From contig CAYLZO010000010.1 of NCBI GenBank assembly GCA_964387775.1, forward strand, positions 1 to 46,745: a DNA stretch of 46,745 nucleotides, in the 5' to 3' direction. The notes beneath the pieces were generated by a model. It was not told the DNA's origin and searched no databases. It worked only from the letters and a program-made list of their open reading frames with translations. Position 1 is the stretch's first letter. The number at the start of each line of letters is the position of its first letter. The position numbers and the translations under genes were made by a program. The stretch comes from CAYLZO01 sp964387775. GTDB taxonomy: Bacteria; Chloroflexota; Anaerolineae; JAAYZQ01. Of this stretch, positions 39,470 to 46,745 are shown in pieces.

Positions 39470-40693
39470 GTGATTGATAAGGATTTTCCCGGCAAGGGTC
39501 GCGTGGTCGTGCTCCGCACTCAACCAGAAACGGTCCTCGACGACTATCGGCGCCTGCTCAAGCTGGCCGACTATGAAGCCGCTCTGCCCAAAGACAAAGA
39601 GACGCTGCTCAAGATCAATATTTCCTGGCAGCAATGGTACCCGGCCTGCTCCACGGCCCCCTGGCAATTGGAGGGCGTGATCCGCACGATGTTGGAGGAC
39701 GGCTATCGGAATCTCATCGCCGCGCACAACCGGACCGTGGTGGTGGATGCCTACGTGGGCGAGCGGAACAATAAGCACAAGTTGGTGACCGACAAATACG
39801 GCCTGCGCAACGTGCACCTCTACGAACCCGAGGTCGAGTGGGTCTATTACGAGCCCAAGTCCCCCATGCTCGTCCTCGACGACGTCTATCCCGATGGCAT
39901 CCGCATCCCGGCTTTTTTCTTTGACAAAAACATCGTCCAGTTCCCAACGGTCAAGACCCACGTCTTTACCACCATCACCGGGGCGATGAAGAACGCCTTT
40001 GGCGGCTTGCTCTCCGAGCGCCGCCACTGGACCCACGCCGTCATCCACGAGACCGTGGTGGACCTCCTCGCCATCCAGCAAGAGATCCACTCCGGCCTCT
40101 TTGCCGTCATGGACGGCACCTTTGTGGGCGATGGACCCGGCCCGCGGGCCATGTACGTCCAGGAGAAGGGCCTGATCCTGGCCTCGGCCGACCAGGTGGC
40201 CATCGACGCCGTTTCGGCCTACCTCCAGGGCTTTGAGCCTCTGGAGCTCAAGTTCATCCGCCTGGGCCACGAACGGGGCCTGGGTGTGGGAGACCTCGAA
40301 CAGATCGACGTCGTGGGCGACGTGGACCTCGACGAGGTGCGCTGGCACGCCCGCACGGGCGAGACCTTTGCCAGTCGTGGGCAAAAGATGATCTACCACG
40401 GCCCCCTCAAGCCGCTCGAAGACTTGTTGCTGCGGACGCCCATCGTGCCCTGGTCCTTTGCTGCCTCGCGGGCCTACTACGATGGCTTCTGGTATCCGTT
40501 CATCGGTCACAAGCGGGTGCAAAGGGCGTTGGAGACCAAGTGGGGGCGGCTCTTTGCCGAATACGGCAGCGTGCCGGCCGTCACCAAGCCCCTCTACCAG
40601 CCCAAGACTGCGGCGGCAGCTGGCCTGCTGGGCATGGCAGCTTCGGCCCTGGCCTTCTGGTGGCTGATGAACAAGAGGAAAGAGGAAGCCTAG
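39470..40693 (+). CDS. DUF362 domain protein with C-terminal membrane anchor
   Basis: 407 residues of the DUF362 family: an N-terminal LLKINISWQQW, a conserved NIVQFPTVKTHVFTTITGAMKN segment, GLFAVMDGTFVGDGPGPR, and ASADQVAIDAVSA. DUF362 proteins often carry ferredoxin cysteines; I see none here. The C-terminus is a hydrophobic helix (about 383-400) followed by NKRKEEA, so the protein is probably tail-anchored. The biochemical role of the family is poorly known. The GTG start has AGGAGG 7 bases upstream. The stop codon forms the edge of repeat element M2. Confidence 0.78.
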   Translation: MIDKDFPGKGRVVVLRTQPETVLDDYRRLLKLADYEAALPKDKETLLKINISWQQWYPACSTAPWQLEGVIRTMLEDGYRNLIAAHNRTVVVDAYVGERNNKHKLVTDKYGLRNVHLYEPEVEWVYYEPKSPMLVLDDVYPDGIRIPAFFFDKNIVQFPTVKTHVFTTITGAMKNAFGGLLSERRHWTHAVIHETVVDLLAIQQEIHSGLFAVMDGTFVGDGPGPRAMYVQEKGLILASADQVAIDAVSAYLQGFEPLELKFIRLGHERGLGVGDLEQIDVVGDVDLDEVRWHARTGETFASRGQKMIYHGPLKPLEDLLLRTPIVPWSFAASRAYYDGFWYPFIGHKRVQRALETKWGRLFAEYGSVPAVTKPLYQPKTAAAAGLLGMAASALAFWWLMNKRKEEA

Positions 40694-40797
40694 CAGGCTG
40701 TCGGAGAGAGCCTCTAGCGTTCGTAGTAGGCGCTTCGCCGCAGAAACGCGCTGAAGCGCGCACTACAAACGAACCCTCCGACAAGACAAGCTGCTAG
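40690..40797. repeat. MITE-like element M2 (carries the DUF362 stop codon)
   Basis: The ends CTAGCAGGCTGTCGGAG and CTCCGACAAGACAAGCTGCTAG are inverted repeats. The inner hairpin GTAGTAGGCGCTTC...GAAGCGCGCACTAC is shared almost base for base with M3. Confidence 0.85.
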
Positions 40798-40860
40798 CCC
40801 GCTCGTTTGCCCGCGATCCAGCGATGCTAGAATGCGCACACCATTGGAAACCTGTCGAGA

Positions 40861-42129
40861 ATGAGTGACTACTTGCGGCACTTGGTGAACAACCTGGGGA
40901 CGATTATCTTGGCCCTGTTGCTATCCTTTGTCGTCTGGATCGCGGCCACGTTACAAGCGGACCCCTTTGTGACCCAAGAGTTCCCCAACGTGCCGGTCGA
41001 GGTCGTGAATCAACCTCCAAACACGGTGATCTTTGAGGAGATTGACGACCGCGTGGACGTCGTCGTGCGCGCCCCCCAGAGCATCGTCCAGGAACTGACC
41101 CTCGCCAACTTTCAGGCGACGATGAATCTGGATCAGGTCGATCCGAGCGTGCAGGCCACCGTGCCTGTCTCTGTCACGTGCGACATCGAAGCCGTGCGTA
41201 TCGAGTCGGTCGAGCCCACCTTGCAACCTGTCCACTTGGAGGTGGTCGAGACGATCACGCTACCCGTTGAGCTCGAGGTGATGGGCGAACCGGCCACAGG
41301 CTATCGCATGGTGCGCCCGGTGATCGTCCCCGACCAGGTCGAGATCCGGGGTCCCGCGCCCCTCCTCTCCGACGTCATTTCGGTCACGGCGACTATCGGC
41401 GTAGAAGGCGTCAAAGATAGCGTCGTCGAAAGGGTGGCCGTCACCCCCGTTGGCAGTGGCGGAGAACTGGTGGCGGGCGTAGAGTGGACGCCCGACCGCG
41501 TCGAGGTGCGGGTCGGGGTACAGCGCAGAGTGGGCTTCAAGCCCGACGTAGAAGTCGTCCCCGATCTCCGGGGCCAACCCGCCTCTGGCTACCGCCTGGG
41601 CAGCGTCTCGGTCGATCCCTCGACGGTCACGTTGCAAGGCCCCTCCTCCATCCTCAATACGCTGCCGGGATTCGTAGAAACCTTACCCATCTCGGTCACA
41701 GGCGCCGTCGAGAACCTCACCGTGCGCAGCCTCCTGACCGTGCCCAACAGCGTCGTCGTCGTCGATGCCCGCTACGTCACGGTCCAGGTCGAGATCCTGC
41801 CCATCCAGAGCAGCCGGCCCATCAGCGACGTAGTCGAGATCGAGGGTGTGCGGCCCGACTGGCGGGTGACCCCTTCGCCCGAAGTCGTGGACTTGATCCT
41901 CCAGGGTCCGGACGCCATCCTGGCCGAATTGACGTCGGAAGACGTCCAGGTCACGGTGAACGTCTCGGGGCTGTCGCTGGGTACCCATCGCGTGACGCCC
42001 GAGGTCTTTGCGCCACGGGACGTCACGGTGGTGAGCATCATCCCCGAAACCGTCGAGGTTGTCATCGAACCGAGGGCGACGCCCACCCCGGCGGGCATTC
42101 CGGCCCCCTCGCCGGTGATCACGCCCTAG
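40861..42129 (+). CDS. cdaR: CdaR/YbbR-like regulator of diadenylate cyclase
   Basis: 422 residues: a short cytoplasmic start, one membrane helix (about 12-30, LGTIILALLLSFVVWIAA), then four YbbR repeats of about 80-95 residues outside the membrane (for example FPNVPVEVVN, ASGYRLGSVSVDPSTVTLQGP, RPISDVVEIEGV) and a Pro-rich tail. YbbR proteins bind and modulate the membrane diadenylate cyclase CdaA, usually encoded just upstream; here the upstream neighbour is DUF362 and no cdaA lies in the window. There is no strong ribosome-binding site before the ATG. The stop codon is the edge of element M3. Confidence 0.85.
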   Translation: MSDYLRHLVNNLGTIILALLLSFVVWIAATLQADPFVTQEFPNVPVEVVNQPPNTVIFEEIDDRVDVVVRAPQSIVQELTLANFQATMNLDQVDPSVQATVPVSVTCDIEAVRIESVEPTLQPVHLEVVETITLPVELEVMGEPATGYRMVRPVIVPDQVEIRGPAPLLSDVISVTATIGVEGVKDSVVERVAVTPVGSGGELVAGVEWTPDRVEVRVGVQRRVGFKPDVEVVPDLRGQPASGYRLGSVSVDPSTVTLQGPSSILNTLPGFVETLPISVTGAVENLTVRSLLTVPNSVVVVDARYVTVQVEILPIQSSRPISDVVEIEGVRPDWRVTPSPEVVDLILQGPDAILAELTSEDVQVTVNVSGLSLGTHRVTPEVFAPRDVTVVSIIPETVEVVIEPRATPTPAGIPAPSPVITP

Positions 42130-42226
42130 CAGGTTGTGGGAGAGAGCTTCTGGAGTTGGTAGTAGGCGCTTCGCCGCAGAAACGCGCTAAAGCGCGCACT
42201 ACAAACAACCCTTCCCAACAAGCTGG
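42126..42226. repeat. MITE-like element M3 (carries the cdaR stop codon)
   Basis: The left edge CTAGCAGGTTGTGGGAG contains the cdaR stop. The inner hairpin is nearly identical to M2. The right arm reads CTTCCCAACAAGCT, altered together with the left arm so that pairing is kept. Confidence 0.82.
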
Positions 42227-42242
42227 GAAGAGGAGCGCTTGT

Positions 42243-43217
42243 TTAGGGAAAGAGCTCTTCCGCCTGTAATCGTTTCAGGTCCGACTCGACCATCTGGATC
42301 ACCAGCTCCTCGAAAGAGACTTTAGGTTCCCAGCCGAGCGCGGCGCGCGCCTTGGCCGGGTCGCTGACCAGCAAGTCGACCTCGGCAGGGCGGACAAAGC
42401 GCGGATCGACCCGGACATAGTCCTGGTAGTCCAATCCCAGGTGACCAAAGGCCACCTGGCACAACTCCCGCACGCTGTGCGTCTCGCCGGTGCCCACCAC
42501 GTAATCGGCGGGCGCGTCCTGCTGAAGCATGAGCCACATGGCCCGCACATAGTCCCCGGCAAAGCCCCAATCGCGGCGGGCTTCCAGGTTGCCCAGCCGC
42601 AGCTCGCGGGCCATGCCCAGTTTGATCAGGGCCGCGCCGTGGGCTACCTTGCGGGTAACGAATTCCAGGCCCCGGCGCGGGCTCTCGTGGTTGAAGAGGA
42701 TGCCCGAGCAGGCAAAGAGGCCGTAGCTCTCCCGATAGTTGACCGTGATCCAGTGGCCGTAGACCTTGGCCACGCCGTAGGGCGAGCGGGGGTAGAACGG
42801 CGTGTGTTCGTTCTGCGGAACCTCGCGCACCTTGCCAAACATCTCGCTGGACGAAGCCTGGTAGAAGCGGATCTCGGGGTCCACCTGGCGGATGGCGTCC
42901 AGGAGACGGGTGACGCCCAGGGCCGTGACCTCGCCGGTGAACACCGGCTGCTCCCACGAGGTGGGCACAAAGCTCTGGGCCGCCAGGTTATAGATCTCCT
43001 GGGGGCGATGGGCCTGCAAGACGTTGACGAGCGACGCCTGGTCCAACAGATCGCCCGAGGCCAGCGTCAGGCGGCGTTGGATGTGCTGGATGCGCTGGAA
43101 ATTGACGGTGCTGGTGCGCCGCACCAGTCCCACCACCTCGTACCCCTGCTCCAGCAGGAACTCGGCCAGGTACGATCCGTCCTGACCGGTGATACCCGTG
43201 ATCAATGCCGTTGGCAT
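42243..43217 (-). CDS. gmd: GDP-mannose 4,6-dehydratase
   Basis: 324 residues, an extended short-chain dehydrogenase: GITGQDGSYLAEFL (NADP-binding, residues about 7-20), RRTSTVNFQRI, the catalytic SSSEMFG and the YGVAKVYGHW active-site Tyr-x3-Lys, then NHESPRRG and RDWGFAGDYV typical of GMD. It converts GDP-mannose to GDP-4-keto-6-deoxymannose, the precursor of GDP-fucose, rhamnose and other deoxysugars for surface glycans. AGGAGGGAG precedes the ATG. The partner epimerase or reductase is not in the window. Confidence 0.93.
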   Translation of the reverse strand: MPTALITGITGQDGSYLAEFLLEQGYEVVGLVRRTSTVNFQRIQHIQRRLTLASGDLLDQASLVNVLQAHRPQEIYNLAAQSFVPTSWEQPVFTGEVTALGVTRLLDAIRQVDPEIRFYQASSSEMFGKVREVPQNEHTPFYPRSPYGVAKVYGHWITVNYRESYGLFACSGILFNHESPRRGLEFVTRKVAHGAALIKLGMARELRLGNLEARRDWGFAGDYVRAMWLMLQQDAPADYVVGTGETHSVRELCQVAFGHLGLDYQDYVRVDPRFVRPAEVDLLVSDPAKARAALGWEPKVSFEELVIQMVESDLKRLQAEELFP

Positions 43218-43288
43218 GACTCCCTCCTGATTTTGGATTTGTGATTCCCGATGCCCGATTGAGCGTCAACCGGCTCCATCGTCGTCCG

Positions 43289-43582
43289 CTAGTCGGCAAA
43301 TAGCGCGTCGAGCCGGGCAGCTACCTCCGGCTCCTGGAAGATGAGGATATTGGCCTCGGTGAAGCGCCTGAGCAGTTCGATGCCCAGCTCGGTGAGGTGG
43401 TAGTAGCGCCGCCGGGGGCCGACGTCCGAGGGCTGCCACGTACTCTCCACCAGGCCCGTTGCCTCAAAACGCCGCAGGGCGCGGTAGAGGCTCTTGTTGT
43501 CGGCGCTCACGCTGCCCTGGCTGACCTCGTCCAGCATTTCGCCCATCTCAAAGACGTACATCGGCCGTTCGTGCAAGAGCAA
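43289..43582 (-). CDS. PadR-like winged-helix regulator, N-terminally short
   Basis: 97 residues of the PadR winged helix: LLHERPMYVFEMGEML (helices 1-2), SLYRALRRFEATGLV (recognition helix) and GPRRRYYHLTELG (wing). The first 8-12 residues normally found in helix 1 are missing. The only starts in frame are TTG codons at or near 43582, there is no ribosome-binding site, and a stop lies about 10 codons upstream, next to the rpoC terminator. It is either a TTG-started gene or a remnant that has lost its 5' end. PadR proteins usually repress a linked transporter or metabolic gene; no such target is obvious, although gmd is next. Confidence 0.65.
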   Translation of the reverse strand: MLLHERPMYVFEMGEMLDEVSQGSVSADNKSLYRALRRFEATGLVESTWQPSDVGPRRRYYHLTELGIELLRRFTEANILIFQEPEVAARLDALFAD

Positions 43583-43599
43583 GAGAAGTGGCTTGGAAT

Positions 43600-43634
43600 A
43601 GAAAAACGGCGCGGATCAAACGATCCGCGCCGTT
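43600..43634 (-). terminator. Intrinsic terminator of rpoC
   Basis: On the minus strand, AACGGCGCGGATC pairs with GATCCGCGCCGTT and is followed by TTTC, 22 bases after the rpoC stop. Confidence 0.85.
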
Positions 43635-43655
43635 GGAACAGACTTGCTGGCCGGA

Positions 43656-46745
<3,090 letters not shown>

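Overview
This 46.7 kb window is GC-rich chromosomal DNA from a free-living bacterium, most likely a member of the Chloroflexota (Anaerolineae-like). That assignment is an inference. It rests on the gene mix (NfnAB, CdaR, PgpH, a FusA2-type EF-G, lipoproteins with Pro/Thr-rich tethers, an RpoC with internal sandwich-hybrid insertions) and on the many short palindromic intergenic repeats. Most genes are on the minus strand. I see no rRNA, tRNA, CRISPR array or transposase.

Layout. 1-2497: a compact minus-strand trio (radical SAM protein, saccharopine-dehydrogenase-like reductase, FAD oxidoreductase cut by the window edge). 2604-4898: a double-PA14 lipoprotein. 5490-7826: nfnA-nfnB, a flavin-based electron-bifurcating transhydrogenase pair, behind a consensus sigma70-type promoter. 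7961-9240: two small membrane proteins and a MazF/ribbon-helix-helix toxin-antitoxin pair with its own promoter and operator-like palindrome. 9323-10252: a tyrosine-recombinase-fold protein lacking nearly all catalytic residues. 10403-11956: a zinc-ribbon protein. 12124-15366: a GH57 lipoprotein. 15435-16570: the two remaining ends of a BsuBI/PstI-type restriction-modification system. 17156-25992: an alpha-glucan uptake and processing cluster (duplicated substrate-binding lipoprotein, two permeases, a GH13 enzyme, a membrane glycosyltransferase fused to a propeller).

26338-30644 runs on the plus strand: a glutaredoxin-like protein, a DUF4097 protein, plsX, fabF and a NERD-like protein. 30639-33699 is the conserved yqeY-pgpH-ybeY block on the minus strand, divergent from a FusA2-type EF-G (34059-36128). 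36189-39209 holds a TPR protein, an orphan GAF histidine kinase and a double-HTH regulator. 39470-42129 holds a DUF362 protein and cdaR, each followed by a copy of one repeat. The window ends with gmd, a PadR-like gene and most of rpoC, all on the minus strand.

The strongest unexplained signals are these. (1) A family of nested long palindromes; three of the four copies lie between a promoter and a ribosome-binding site. (2) A catalytically degenerate tyrosine recombinase with an N-terminal clamp-binding-like motif. (3) Short dispersed repeats inserted in frame inside three genes, including a 3 x 24 bp tandem and a 4 x 7 bp tandem directly after a start codon. (4) A substrate-binding protein gene holding two copies of its domain that are identical over about 990 bp. 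(5) A restriction-modification system fused end to end by an internal deletion. (6) Repeat elements that supply or touch the stop codon of the gene before them.
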